A stretch of 64,000 nucleotides of DNA from Ctenosaura bakeri. Lineage: Eukaryota > Chordata > Lepidosauria > Squamata > Iguanidae. Each line of letters starts with the position of its first letter. The first letter of the stretch is position 1. A program made the position numbers and the translations under genes. The stretch covers positions 1 through 64,000 of the forward strand of contig CAOLHI010001035.1 in assembly GCA_948474755.1 (NCBI GenBank), in the 5' to 3' direction. This document shows positions 47,957-57,948 of this stretch, one piece after another. The notes under the pieces were generated by a model, which was given only the letters and a program-made list of their open reading frames with translations, was not told the DNA's origin and made no database searches.

Positions 47957-48230
47957 GGAGTGAAATGAGGGCAATGCCACCTATAAAAATTCTGCCCTTG
48001 ATATTTTTTCCTTCAGTCCCCAAATTTCTAGCATTGCAAAGAGTAAGACATTAAAAATGGTTTGCAGCTAGAACTCTCATATATGCTGTGTTAACCTTTC
48101 CTTGATAACTTTGCCTGTCCTTTCCCTTTTGATGCTCCACTAAAGTTTTAAGTTAATACAGTGCTAGAAATCTGCAAACCAAAGGGGACAGATTTCTTAT
48201 TTGGAAAAGACAATGTTGTCATTTTGACCA
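47957..48230 (-). repeat. Foldback repeat family F, copy 3
   Basis: Left arm with GAAATGAGGGCAATGCC, CCTTCAGTCCCCAAATTTC, TAGCATTGCAAAGAGTAAGAC; right arm with GTGCTAGAAATCTGC and GACAATGTTGTCATTTTGACC pairing back to it. The spacer reads AACTCTCATATATGCTGTGTTAACC, the reverse of copies 1 and 2, which sets the orientation. Confidence 0.68.
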
Positions 48231-48244
48231 TCCCATATATCTGC

Positions 48245-48440
48245 AGAATACACACTTTGCACACAGAAGGTCTCAGGCTCTATCCTGGATCCATCTGATT
48301 AAAAGAATCAAATATCAGGTATTGCAAAAGATGTGTGTTCATTTGAGAAGACCAGTAAAAACCAGATAAAACTATAACAATAAGCAGGCACATTGCTTCA
48401 CAGTCTGACCTAATATAAGGCATCTTCCTAAGTTCAACAC
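48245..48440 (+). mobile_element. tRNA-derived SINE (second type)
   Basis: ACACACTTTGCACACAGAAGGTCTCAGGCTCTATCCTGGATCC is a diverged tRNA head with a box-B region. It is followed by TTAAAAGAATCAAATATCAGG and the tail CAGTCTGACCTAATATAAGGCATCTTCCTA (family pattern TCTGACTCAGTATAAGGCAG). Confidence 0.8.
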
Positions 48441-49122
48441 GCTGTAAAATCATTACCTTTATATCTTATACATTACTGAAAGGAAAATTAATGTTAACAA
48501 TGGCTCTAATTATGAGAAAAGAGATTCATTCCATGGCAATTTCAAAATTAGAATGACTTGTGATACCCTGAAAATTATTGTGTTGATGAACTGAAAAATA
48601 GCTACTGGCCAGAGATTTCTGCAATTGCTTCTAGGTTTTCCTTTAAAAAATATCAAGATCAGGCCAAGATTAGCCCATGTAATGTTATAAATAGCTGTAT
48701 CCATTCCACCTATGGAAGCCAACTGCCTTTCTTAGGTCAATCTTATTTTAACATTCATAACAAGAGATCAACCTCCATTTCACCTGAGGGCAGCAGGCTA
48801 GCTTGGGACATGAAGGATTTATTATCTGGAATCCATACTTATGTCCTCCATCTGTGAAAAACAGCCAGAAACTACTATTTATGTCCTTTCCACAGTACCC
48901 CAGCCTCTGCTGCCACCTCATTCTATCTTATGATAGGTTTGTGTTGTTGTTTTATTTTTGTTTTTGTTTTGAGCCAATTGAAATAGTCTATCACCATGCA
49001 GCTGTCAACTAATGTTTTTTCTTTGATTTCTTTATTTCATCTTCTCATGAACACCAGGGTTGCAAATCTATCAGTGCTTGTCTAGGAGTTAATACCACTG
49101 AATATCTATAGCTCCTTCTGAC
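48441..49122. other. Unassigned intronic sequence
   Basis: No repeat or exon recognised. Confidence 0.4.
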
Positions 49123-49125
49123 TTA

Positions 49126-49504
49126 GGCCCTTTCTGCAGTTTACTATTTTCCATTGTTGTCCCATGCACTGCTGTGATGAGAGCGCAACTCAAATGCTCC
49201 CCTCCATACCTGTCTGTCTGTCTGCCTGCGGAAGGGTAGTGTGAGAGGTGTGCTCCTTCCTTCCGCAGTGTAGTCAGCTACTTCCCTTGCTGCACTGGGG
49301 AAGGAAGCGCATAGATTGTGCTTCTGCCATTGCTGCACAGCCGCCAGTGACAGGAGTGTCATGCAATCAGGGGCCACTATCAGATTTGAGATGAGTGGGG
49401 TCACATTAGCAGTGGGACTGTGATGATATTGTGCAATAGTACAACTCGCAAACTGGCAGCAGTGCATTCCCATCTTGGGACAGTGACGCCATGCAGAAAT
49501 GGCA
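49126..49504 (-). mobile_element. PIF/Harbinger-type MITE, family A
   Basis: Left end GGCCCTTTCTGCAG, right end ATGCAGAAATGGCA, flanked by TTA (49123-49125 and 49505-49507). The reverse complement of the interior carries the family A block (CCAGTGCAGCAAGGGAAG, CACTGCGGAAGGAAGG, GGTATGGAGGGGAGCATT). 379 bp; contains a short (TGTC)n. Confidence 0.85.
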
Positions 49505-49507
49505 TTA

Positions 49508-50186
49508 GATTTCAAATTGGTGTCTTAAGTATTATTCCAAGAGCAAAAAGCATTCTTGCACACAAAGGTCTGTGAACCTACTTCAGTACTGTTTCTGCAA
49601 GCCAACTATGAAACATTTTGTTGGCGGGGGACAAACCAGCACATCAAGAGAAGATATCCCTGTGTTTCTGCTCTGATTGTGAGAGGTGATTCTATATGAA
49701 AACAATAGCTTTGAGAGGTGCCTTATTGCAGATGACAACATGATTTCCACAATGATGCAATGACAATGTTTTAAGTAGAGGTGATTATTGTGATTGTCCT
49801 CATAGCTATGCTCCCAAGAAAAATACAAAAATACAGGCTTTTGTGCTGTTCCATATCAAGAAAATACTTCTCATCTCCTCTAGCAAGAGAACTTGTGTAG
49901 AGACCGAACCCCCAAAATATTTTTGACATTACAACAGGGGTTGTTCACAGCAACATAATGCTGTTGGGAAACAAACAAACAATCTGGAGGTAGGGGTGTA
50001 GCTCAGATGGAACTGGAAGGTCTGGGTGAGAGGACAGATGACATTATTGGCTTTTAAAAAAGACATAGAAAAGAGAAAAGTGCCAGTGCTTTCAACCTTT
50101 CCAGCCAAGATTCCCGTAACTAATAGTTTCACACACCAAAGTTATCTTGGTCCCATTGTTGAGATCTTTGCCTTAAAGAATCCTTT
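49508..50186. other. Unassigned intronic sequence
   Basis: Nothing recognised. Confidence 0.4.
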
Positions 50187-50360
50187 AACATAAGGAAGAA
50201 TTTCTTACTTCAAGTACTGTTTAACAGTAGAATAGGGTGTCTCAAAGAGTGGACTCTTTCCTTTAAAACAAGGTTGGATGGACATCTTTCAGGAGTGTTT
50301 CAGGAGTCTTTTATTTGTTTATTCCTGTGTAGCAGGGGGTTGGATTCTGTGTTTCAGTGA
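50187..50360 (+). mobile_element. CR1 LINE 3'-end fragment
   Basis: ACATAAGGAAGAATTTCTTAC...CTGTTTAACAGTAGAATAGGGTGTCTC...GTTGGATGGACATCTTTCAGG...GTAGCAGGGGGTTGGATTCTG gives the CR1 3' untranslated landmarks in sense order. The terminal ATTCTATG repeats are lost. Confidence 0.8.
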
Positions 50361-50899
50361 ACCTTATGTAAGCAGAGGGAACACTGAATCTGAGATTAGC
50401 AGCTAGAACAGACTCTAAAATATCAGATGGCCCAGTGGTTTTTGTTAATAAAGCTAACATATTATTAAGTCTTATCTATAATATCCCCTTTAAGTTACTG
50501 TGCATGCATATTTATAGGAAGTATCTTTCAGGCTCATTTTCTTCTGAGCAGTTTAGGAGAACTTGAAGATTCAAGAGAAATCAATTTTAAGAGTATTTGG
50601 TTCTTTTTGGAACTTTTTCCAGTAGGGAGCCTCTGCTTCAGATTTCAACTTCTTCAATTTCTAGGCCATTTGTAACTACAACTTTGGAAACATTTGATTA
50701 AAAAATTATATTATGGTAAGAGATCTCCAATTATTCCCAGTTTAGAAAATTATGAAATTTTATATATACTAGATTATATTTTTGGGAAGGAAGTCTGTAT
50801 GGAAGATTTGACTATTCACGTTCTAATTCAAAGTCTTGGATCCTATCTAGCATGAGAGAAAGAAAGGTTTCTCACAAACATTTTCCTGCTTACCCCTAC

Positions 50900-50923
50900 A
50901 CAGACAGACAGACAGACAGACAG
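50900..50923. repeat. (CAGA)n microsatellite
   Basis: Five to six tandem CAGA units. Confidence 0.95.
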
Positions 50924-51333
50924 GCAAATCTCTTTGGAAGATCAGAGCTGTGGAGACAACAAGAGAGAAGCAAGACCTGGCCTTGTTTTTCCTTTCTTCA
51001 GACTGGGATGGCAGCATTTTCCCCAGTATATCGAGGCACCTTGAGACTACATACATAACTCTGGCTTTTTGCCAAAACACCAGCCTTGTATAATCTGGGC
51101 AAAGCCTTTCAGTTATTAATTAAACCTCCTTTAATGACTTATGGTAGTGTGGTGCTGGATGTTATAATCACTGAGAATTATTCTGTTGAGACCAACTTTA
51201 TAAGAAAATATAACATAACCTTTTTAAAATGACAAACAGAATAAAGTACTGATTTTATAAATGTGTCCAACAATATCTTCAGAATACTTTTAAACAGTTT
51301 CTTGTCTCTCTATAACATCATAAAGGCACAGCG

Positions 51334-51352
51334 CTCTCTCTCTCTCTCTCAT

Positions 51353-51385
<33 letters not shown>
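51334..51385. repeat. (CT)n-(CA)n compound microsatellite
   Basis: Eight CT units, ATG, then about 16 CA units. Confidence 0.95.
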
Positions 51386-51389
<4 letters not shown>

Positions 51390-51611
51390 CTTCTGGCTTC
51401 CCTCTTGCTAAAGGCTATATTCCCAAATCTAGGCCACTCTCTCTGGCCAGATGTAACAATGAAGTTTCTCTTCTGCCCCTTCTCTAGGCCTTCTCTGAGT
51501 AAAGCCCCTTTTCCTCCAACTACCCTAAGTTGACTGGAAAACTCTTTCATTGAATAACTGGCCCTCAGGCGTTCTTCTGGAAACCTTCTCTCCCCAGTGT
51601 GCCATATGTAT

Positions 51612-51641
51612 GTATATGTGTGTGTACACACACACACACAT
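51612..51641. repeat. (TG)n(CA)n self-complementary tract
   Basis: TGTGTGTGTACACACACACA-type sequence centred on GTAC, able to fold on itself. Confidence 0.9.
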
Positions 51642-52080
51642 TGGGTCCCACTACCAACAGAGTTGTCCCTTCATTGTTTTAAAGCTTTGTTTATCTGTCT
51701 TGGGGGGAAGGCTTTCCAAATTAGGCCAATCCCCTTCTTTATGTACAGCAGGTCTGGAACAAGCTGTCTACGCCCAACTATCTTCCTCCCTGGTAGCAAT
51801 GATGTAATAACATATTTTTAGTCTTTAGACCTTTTCATGCTAATAGTCCTCACCTCACTTTCTTTGTAATGTAGTAAGCCAGTCATTCCAGGGCCCTCCT
51901 GTTCATGCTGTTGAAGGAGGTCTTGGACACCTGACCTAAAATTCTGCCCTGATGGTACTGTTGTGTTGCAACCCCTTCCACCATATGCCACACAGTTCAA
52001 GAAAGACTCCTGATACTCTAGAAGGTCCTTTTGGCTTCAAAGAAGTACAAGGCAGAAAAGAGGATGAAAAAAGTATCCAT

Positions 52081-52413
52081 AGTGTTGCCAGGTCAGGATT
52101 ACCATATGCCTTGAAGTTTCAGAGCTAACCCTGAGACCTAAGGATGATCTTTTGTGCTTTCATAGGAGGAGGGTCCTGGTGATAATACAAGAATGATATT
52201 AAAAAGGCCAACTCTCGTGATATCATTAAGCATGATATTTTAAGCATTAGCAGTATCTACACAGACTATACCATTCAAGTTAAAAACAAAATAAAACACT
52301 AATTCTAACAAGTAACATACACATACTTTTCAAAGCACTACCTTTGCCCTTATCCCAAGGACTGGTGAATTGGTGCCTAATCCTGAGACTCAGGGCCACA
52401 CCCTGGCAACCCT
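52081..52413. mobile_element. TIR element close to the LUZP2 exon
   Basis: Left arm AGTGTTGCCAGGTCAGG... with CCCTGAGACCTAAGGATG; right arm, reverse complement, AGGGTTGCCAGGGTG... with CCCTGAGTCTCAGGATTAGG. These are imperfect inverted arms of about 60 bp. GTTGCCAGG ends are common in reptilian hAT-like MITEs, but I see no target duplication, so the superfamily is open. It ends 361 bp before the exon at 52775. Confidence 0.6.
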
Positions 52414-52774
52414 ACTTGTTAGAGCATCTTTTGACTTATGCTATATGGGATCCAATGGCAAGTGTCTATGCTGCTGCAAACTGCCCCACACTTTATATGG
52501 CAGTTGTGCTTTTCATGCAGCTGAATTCAGGGGTGGGAATCTGCCTTTCATTCCATGTGTTTACTACAGAAGAAAGAAAAATTCATCTAACTGCAGCAAA
52601 TGTGAATCTTTTCATTGGTGAATGTGGTCGTGTATAACCAAAAACCCAGAAACCACAGTCCAAAACTACTCTTAAGGATAGACTTTCCTATTGCTTGAAC
52701 TTTAATATCTTTTCCTCCACAGATTTTTAAATATAAATTACTTAAAAGATTAATGTATTATCCTCTGCTTACAG

Positions 52775-52837
52775 TCAAAAAAGATCCAAGCCCAACTGAA
52801 GGAGCTCCGCTATGGGAAAAAGGATTTGATTTTTAAG
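52775..52837 (+). CDS. LUZP2: LUZP2 internal coding exon (63 nt)
   Basis: A phase-0 exon of 21 codons between CTTACAG and GTGAGT. It translates to SKKIQAQLKELRY followed by GKKDLIFK. In the LUZP2 protein I recall, this directly follows the ...CGIHAEE end of the exon at 39203, with one conservative change (I for L in KKDL-FK). The segment continues the central coiled coil, with I, L, L and Y/L spaced in heptads, rich in Lys and Glu. The next exon, expected to begin AQQLTDLEQK, is not in the remaining 11 kb. The splice sites are strong and no disabling change is seen. Two adjoining exons in the right order and phase make the gene call secure. Confidence 0.96.
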
Positions 52838-53081
52838 GTGAGTTTGTCACTTGAGCTGGGAAAGAATATTTGCTTATAGGCAGTGCAACATTCAAGTAAT
52901 CTGAGGCAAATGATTTTTATTCCTCTAGAACACACAGACACACAATGTTGGAAAGGACTTGAGAAGAGCAAATATGATTCATTCTGAATTTCATCAGTTT
53001 TACTAGTATCAAAATGTTTTTAAAGAGCAGAGGTTCCCTAAGCAAAGACAAGTAATTATGGAGCTTCCTTTCATCTATTAT

Positions 53082-53228
53082 AGCAATATAGCATTTATTT
53101 CTATACCGCTTATCAACTGAGTGTTATCTAAGCAGTTTACAATGTGTTTTAGCTAATTGTCCCCAACAAGCTGGGTACTCATTTTACCGACCTGCGGAAG
53201 GATGGAAGGCTGAGTCAACCTTGGAGCC
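53082..53228 (+). mobile_element. Squamate LINE/SINE tail fragment
   Basis: ATAGCATTTATTTCTATACCGCTTATCAACTG...AAGCAGTTTACAATGTG...CCAACAAGCTGGGTACTCATTTTACCGACC...GGATGGAAGGCTGAGTCAACCTTGGAGCC is a well-preserved copy of a repeat common in squamates. I recall the sequence but not a certain family name. Confidence 0.7.
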
Positions 53229-53276
53229 TGTGTAATAGTATTACTGTGTAATAGTATTACTGTGTAATACTATTAT
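53229..53276. repeat. 16-bp tandem repeat, three units, near-palindromic
   Basis: TGTGTAATAGTATTAC twice (53229-53244 and 53245-53260), then TGTGTAATACTATTAT. Each unit holds GTAATAGTATTAC, a near-palindrome; in the third unit the central G is C. Confidence 0.95.
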
Positions 53277-55502
53277 TTAACATTGGAAATTCTTGTACCT
53301 CCAGCAAAATCAGAATAAGTTTCCATTAAACTTTTTCCAAAGTTCTACAAGTTTGAAGTTGGAAGCATCTATCTTTTTGAAGTGTGACTACTTCCTAGTG
53401 TTCTACCATTATTAAACACGAAATTGGACTATTTATAAATGCAACATAGGACAAACAGTCCTATCAGTGTGACATTGAAATCTCCTTCATGAGATGTGTA
53501 CACAAGCTGTGCAGATTTTTAAAAACAGAATTTTGACAAGAGGAGTGAGCTTTTTTTGTCTCTGACCTTTTTTTTCAGTAAAACACATAATTTAAAACTG
53601 ACATTCTGAAGATAGAATTTGCTTTTAACAAATTCAGAGAAATATTCACCAGGCCAGGTTTTTTATAAATATAGTGAAGATCATAGATATAGTGGTGTTT
53701 TTTAATGTTATCAAGTTAAAATGTGTCTATTTTTTTCTGTGGATGAAGATGTAGAAGTGTTTATAATACAGACCAGTTGTAGCTAGGGGAAAAAGAAAAG
53801 AAAGCAATATTAGTCATATGTCTCTGTGTTTGCATTCTATGTGCAGGAAAAAAAATATTAAAATGTCTTCTGCCATGCACAGTCACTGTCTCATACATAT
53901 GTTTCAAAATAGCCTTGTTGAGACACTGATAGCAATTTTTGTGTTTGTGCATTCATGCAAAGCTGATGGGACAAATGGGGGGCGCAGTAGTCTGGAAGGA
54001 GGCTCAGGACCCAACTATGTTGTATATACTCTTGTTTTTTCTTGATAGTTTAATTACTTGTTAATCATTTTCAATGTCCATTATAAAATTGGTGAATTCC
54101 AAAGAAAATAATAAGAATATACAAAATTTGAAGTCTCATGTAAAGATTCTTAACCACTCCGCTGAGGGCTCAGCATTGCTCTTGGTGGTGGTGGTGGGAA
54201 ATGAAGCTGAATTCCTTAGAGTCCTTCCCACAGCATGAAACAAAACAACTTGACCATTGGAGCAAAGGAGGAGAGCCCTCCAGCCATTCTACTGCAGGTG
54301 CAGGAGACCCTCCCTGTTCTCTATGCTGTGAAACACCAAACACCCACCTCACACTGCACTCCACCCCACTTTTCATTCTGCCCACTCACCTGCTCCCCTT
54401 CATTGACGTTGGAAAAGTCATAGGTGCCTCCATGAGAAAGCCCACTGGGCAGCAGATCTCCAGTTTTTTCTTGAACCACAGAAACTCAAAGACAGACAGA
54501 CGAAAGAGGGAGGGAAGGAAAACAGACTCTTCCTTGCATCTTTCCCTGTCATGCATAGCAGAGACACCCTCTCTCACATGGCTTAGAGGTGCTTACCTGG
54601 CCATGTGTTTGGACTGTAATCTCCCACTGGTAGCTCCTGCCTGCTGCACAGGACAGCTGTTGGCAAAGGGCTTGAGATCCTGCCTAAAAGACAAATTGCC
54701 AGTATCGAAACCTATCTTCATGCATGTGTGTGTGTATGAGAGAATGAGAAAGAGAGAAGGCATTGCCTGTACATGCATACACCTCTTCCAGAGAAAGAAT
54801 TCTCATGGACCAATTAATCATGCCTGTTTCACTATTCCCATCTGTACAACGGGAATAGTGTATTCAGAATATGGGTGGTCAACCCACAGCCCAAGTACTG
54901 TATTGTCCCTTGGCATTTCATGTCCCCTTGATCTACTTTCAAAAATCATCCAAAAGGTAGCAATCAGCCCAGATCTGACAAGAGCATGGTAAAACTGAGG
55001 AGAGTTAGAAGGAGAAAGAAAAAGAGAAGAGGGGTGGACTCATCCCTGCGCACTCACACCCAGTTTGGATTCTGGGTTCACCTGCTGCTGAATTCAACCT
55101 AGAGATTATGTGGACCACAGGAGGTTGTTTGCTCTAGAATTAAGAAGGATTGGATGAATTGTTTTCTCCTTCTTGTCTCTGCCATTCATTCGGTCCTCTC
55201 CCTAGAATGCGTGCCTGTGGAAGTCATATTCCCAATTATAATATAAGTGTAATAAACTGCGACATTTCTCTTTTCACTTCCACCAATAACATATATACAG
55301 CAGAAATGAGGGCAGAAGCTTATCTCAAAAACAAATCACTCTCTCCTGGGACAACCATAGGTTTTAAAGGAAGCTTCTTTGTCCAAGCAAAATATGATGA
55401 CTTGTTTTTCATTCACAAAGTGTGATGGGAAGAGAAAAGTGTCATGCTGAGTTTACTGTAAGAATTCTCTCCTCTCCTTCCAACCTGCATGTCTGTAATT
55501 AA
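53277..55502. other. Unassigned intronic sequence
   Basis: No repeat ends or exon recognised. It contains the longest stop-free frame of the window (54201-54992, 263 codons, + strand), which has no coding signature and is rejected, and a small TG tract at 54723-54736. Confidence 0.4.
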
Positions 55503-55788
55503 TCTACTATATAAAAGTCAAAGTTTGTCTGTTTGTGAGTTTGTGTGTTTGTCTGTGTCAGGCAGGTGAAGACCTCATATGATTGGCTGTGTGAGGTGAG
55601 AAGACCTCATATGGTTGGCTGGCTGTGAAGATTCTATGGAATCCTGGGGTTGGCAGTTCAGGGAGGGGCCTTTAGAATTCTCAGCCAAGAGCTCTTGGGC
55701 CTCAAGCCAGTTGCTATGGCAGAATAAGGATGCCAGAAAATATTTGGAAGGCATATGTGAGAAAAATTAAAATGAGGTACACAACATA

Positions 55789-56195
55789 GGCCCTTTCCGC
55801 ACGGCATTTGCCATGCGAAAGGGTGCCTGGAGTGTCACACGATTGTGAGGAGTGATCTGCATGATGCACTCACAATCGTGCGATGCTCTAGGGGCCGGCA
55901 GGCGCCGATCGCACACTTTTTCATTTTTGGCTGGAAGCCAAAAATGGTGCACGATCGCACATTCTTCCCAGGCCCCGCGTGCACTTACCTGGAGTGCGGA
56001 GCCTCCGGAGCCACGCCGGTCACGCTTCCTGCCCCAGCACAGTCTAGGAAGCTGTGGAAGGAAGAGGCGGGGCTCTCGCTTGAGTAGGCAGCTCGTGTGG
56101 AGCTGAAGCAGCAGGGACATGAGAGCCTCTCACTAGAGGCTGCTCACGCGATCCCCGCACCCCAGCACAGGAAAAATGTAAGGTGCAGAAAGGGC
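55789..56195 (+). mobile_element. PIF/Harbinger-type MITE, family A, nested in Helitron
   Basis: Left end GGCCCTTTCCGCAC, right end GTGCAGAAAGGGC, with imperfect 3-bp flanks. The most complete and CpG-rich family A copy; it matches 1-327 closely. Also contains an internal inverted pair (CACACGATTGTGAG with CTCACAATCGTGCG near 55837-55883; GTGTGCGATCG-type words near 55907-55960). Inserted after the Helitron. Confidence 0.88.
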
Positions 56196-56419
56196 TAGAG
56201 TTACAAGGTCTTCTCACCTCATACAGTAGATTGTATGGGTCCCATATGTGAGGAATCTTAAAAGTTGAAATTCAAAACAAAAAATACTTCAAGAAAAATG
56301 TAAAGCCATTGCATAAATTCAACAGGAAGCAAAAAAACCCCCAAAAGCCAGTACATCAGTGTTGCCAGAGAACACATATTGAATTGAGGACTGTGGAGAC
56401 AAGATACAGATGCTGGGAC

Positions 56420-56697
56420 AGGCCAGTTGCTATGGAGACAATGCCTAGCAGCAAGGAGGAGGACAGTACATTCCTGCAGGAACCCAACGTCTGTATGTTA
56501 ACAACTACGAATACAGATTGGATTGGGGAATATGGGGAAAAGTTATAGGTACTGGAATAGGCCAGTTGCTATGAAGATGAGACCTAGCAGCAAGGAGGAG
56601 AACAGTGTATTCTCTCAAGAACCCAAACTGTGTATGTAAATAACTCTGAATGCAGATTGCATTGGGAAATATGGGAAAAAGTTACAGGTACTGGAGA
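56420..56697. repeat. 139-bp tandem duplication in the Helitron
   Basis: Two units beginning GGCCAGTTGCTATG and both containing CCTAGCAGCAAGGAGGAG, AACCCAA and ATATGG-GAAAAGTTA. A partial third, CCAGTTGCTATGGC, occurs at about 55705. Confidence 0.9.
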
Positions 56698-56761
56698 AGA
56701 TACTTTGGTGAATTCTTAAAAGGAAAATAAAATCCCGGGCAACACTGGGTAAATATGCTAG

Positions 56762-57946
56762 TTTAAGATAAAACAAATTGCATACCTGCACAGCACATAT
56801 GAAGTGCACACTCTCTCTCAGTCTCATTTTGCTGAACTATAACATGGTTAAATGTTTTCTAAAATGCCTTTGGTTTGGTCTGATTCTTTCACAGTATGTT
56901 ACAGGTATGTGATTTGTATGTGTTGGAGTTCATTTCTTTGATTAAATTGCTCCACTTGCCCTTTGAAATGGCGATGTGCTTGTGATTGCAAACTTTGTCT
57001 AAACTGTGTTATGTTAATCTGTGATGACTTTATCTCCTGTGCAGAACAAACAATGGCTGCACATTTTAGGTGATCAGATTGTGTCCACTTGAAATTGATC
57101 ACATATCTGGGAAAAGAGACGTGAAACATTAATTCATTATACAAGTTAGCTTCCACCAATCCTCCTAAAATGGACACTCACAGTAGTTTACAAAACTAAA
57201 ATGCAAAAAATAATGAAAAAAATCTGGATTAGGAAACATCACACAAAAGCCAGACAATCTTTGTATTTTATAGGAAACTTGTATGGGAGGCCATTGTTGG
57301 CACTCTCCCATAAAAAAATGAGTAGAATATTGGGGCTTTTTCAAGGGCTCTGGAATAAGACTTTATACCTCTTGAATAATCTTTCTGGAAGGTTGTAGTA
57401 CTCTGTATACATTGTGTGAAGGGATACTTCCTGTTGGAGGAGGAGTCAGTAAAATACATCAACATTGTTTTGTATATAGGCTACGCTATGTTTTTTTAAA
57501 AATAATCTTAGAGAAGCTAAGAATAAAAACAAATGAAAAAAGTAGCAAGAGTGTATCACAATAAAATGTGATCAAGAATAGCGAGCAGAGAACAAATCAT
57601 GTGACTGTATAGCAATTAAACAGCTGTAGCAAGAGTTATCTGGCAAAAAAGAATCATGGAAGCCAGTAGATGTAGAAGAAAATATATTTGAACTTTAACT
57701 AAGCTGATTTTCTTAAGTGGTGGGGGAGAACAAGATATAGAGTTTTGCCCAAAATTATGCAAGCAGATTTTGGTGAGGGAGGGGATTATTTCATTGAAAT
57801 ACATTTTAATTTTATTTTTATTTTAGACAACAGTGCCTGCCCTTTTAAAATGTTTTATTTAGCAGAACAAAGCATAAACAATTGTGAAGCAGTGTTGATC
57901 AAATAGTAACAAAGTTACAGGAACATTAGAAAATGAAATAGCAAAC
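56762..57946. other. Unassigned intronic sequence
   Basis: No repeat ends or exon recognised. Confidence 0.4.
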
Positions 57947-57948
57947 TA

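Larger units (their letters stand above)
50361..52080. other. Intronic sequence with microsatellites
   Basis: Mostly unassigned. Holds (CAGA)n at 50900-50923, (CT)n at 51334-51350 with (CA)n at 51353-51385, and a TG/CA self-complementary tract at 51612-51641. TTA followed by GACCTTTTCATGC near 51823 may be a Harbinger-type end without a partner. Confidence 0.4.
39266..52774 (+). other. LUZP2: LUZP2 complete intron (13,509 bp, phase 0)
   Basis: GT at 39266 and AG at 52773-52774 bound this intron. Both adjoining exons are in phase 0, so either can be skipped without a frameshift. Just before the acceptor, TTAATG is a plausible branch point and TCCTCTGCTTACAG the tract. A decoy acceptor (TTTTCCTCCACAG) lies near 52710-52722. 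Repeats in the intron are listed separately. Confidence 0.93.
55503..56761 (+). mobile_element. Non-autonomous Helitron with nested MITE
   Basis: Starts TCTACTATATAAAAGTC right after an A and ends CCCGGGCAACACTGGGTAAATATGCTAG right before a T: the 5'-TC, 3'-CTAG ends, AT insertion site and hairpin (CCCGGG...) near the 3' end that define Helitrons. There is no Rep/helicase frame. Internally a ~139-bp unit starting GGCCAGTTGCTATG is tandemly duplicated (56420-56558 and 56560-56697). A family A MITE sits at 55789-56195; without it the Helitron is about 852 bp. Confidence 0.88.

Noticed and set aside
52710..52722. Acceptor-like TTTTCCTCCACAG upstream of the LUZP2 exon
   Set aside because: The following sequence (ATTTTTAAATATAAATTAC) gives an immediate in-frame stop and is not LUZP2; the true acceptor is at 52773-52774.
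54201..54992. 263-codon open frame on the + strand, the longest in the window
   Set aside because: Composition is low-complexity and Ser/Cys/His-rich without domains, there is no splice or promoter context, and overlapping frames are equally open. It reads as chance in a locally GC-richer stretch.
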